A stretch of DNA of 6,158 nucleotides, from NCBI GenBank assembly GCA_029939445.1, contig JAOZSY010000158.1:1-6158 (forward strand). The letters run 5' to 3'. This DNA is from Bacteroidales bacterium (GTDB lineage: Bacteria > Bacteroidota > Bacteroidia > Bacteroidales > UBA1556). Positions 6,054-6,158 of this stretch are shown one piece after another. The translations under genes were made by a program, and so were the position numbers. Positions within the stretch are counted from its first letter, which is position 1. The number at the start of each line of letters is the position of its first letter. The notes under the pieces are model-generated. The model ran no database searches, was not told where the DNA came from, and saw nothing but the letters and a program-made list of their open reading frames with translations.

Positions 6054-6158
6054 TTAGCTCATCGCTGCACCTCCCAAAACTGCGTTTATCTTTATTTTCC
6101 ACTCAACTAAGTCTGGAGACTTCCGTGGTGGCCAAGAAAATGCCCATGATGTTGATTG
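6054..6158 (-). CDS. Possible C-terminal fragment of a leftward gene, unrecognised
   Basis: A frame open from the right edge gives 34 residues ending LGGAAMS and a TAA at 6056-6054. It includes SWPPRKSPDLVEWKIKIN. I do not recognise it. The segment has higher G+C (44 of 98 bases in 6061-6158) than the rest of the window, which is compatible with coding, a repeat or transferred DNA. 34 open codons is weak evidence, no start is visible, and the other minus-strand frames close within 20 codons. A G+C-richer intergenic repeat would explain the sequence equally well. Confidence 0.25.
   Translation of the reverse strand, partial: QSTSWAFSWPPRKSPDLVEWKIKINAVLGGAAMS
6109..6122. repeat. Second small palindrome
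   Basis: AAGTCT-GG-AGACTT is a perfect inverted repeat with 6-bp arms and a 2-nt centre, the same design as the palindrome at 5781-5798 but different in sequence. It lies in the G+C-richer right-edge segment. A 14-bp palindrome can arise by chance, so its status as a repeat-family member is unproven. Confidence 0.4.

Noticed and set aside
5880..6158. Integration (att) duplication of the tRNA-Arg 3' end
   Set aside because: No copy of the T-arm or acceptor sequence of tRNA-Arg is seen downstream within the window.

Overview
The window looks like an ordinary chromosomal stretch from a low-G+C member of the Bacteroidota. Four things point there: the A+T-rich sequence, two close matches to the Bacteroidota -7 promoter element TAnnTTTG, start codons mostly preceded by A-runs instead of Shine-Dalgarno sites, and the character of the encoded proteins. 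I cannot name the genus.

From 5326 down to the left edge lies one tightly packed leftward gene series. In transcription order it encodes the double GTPase Der (50S ribosome assembly), an HslR-like S4-domain RNA-binding protein, a predicted lipoprotein of the endonuclease/exonuclease/phosphatase superfamily, a secreted C-terminal processing protease (S41, with PDZ domain), a UDP-glucuronate decarboxylase (UDP-xylose synthase), and the first 15 codons of a dTDP-4-dehydrorhamnose reductase. The gaps are 1, 7, 6 and 17 nt, followed by a 26-nt overlap. A TAnnTTTG element sits about 24 nt upstream of der. A single operon is therefore likely, joining ribosome assembly to envelope proteins and nucleotide-sugar synthesis for surface polysaccharide.

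The intergenic region 5327-5618 carries divergent promoters: one leftward for der, and one rightward, with an A+T-rich upstream tract, for tRNAs. To the right are tRNA-Pro(TGG), a hairpin terminator, a decayed 5' half of a tRNA whose D-loop is split by a perfect 18-bp palindrome, tRNA-Arg(TCT), and a second strong terminator. The last ~200 bases hold two imperfect direct repeats 33 bp apart, a second small palindrome, and a more G+C-rich segment with a possible leftward reading frame running off the window.

I see no convincing undescribed multi-gene system here. The observations most worth checking are the palindrome-interrupted tRNA relic, with a second palindrome of similar design nearby, and the S41 protease, which has glycine where the third catalytic residue (Gln) of the family is expected.
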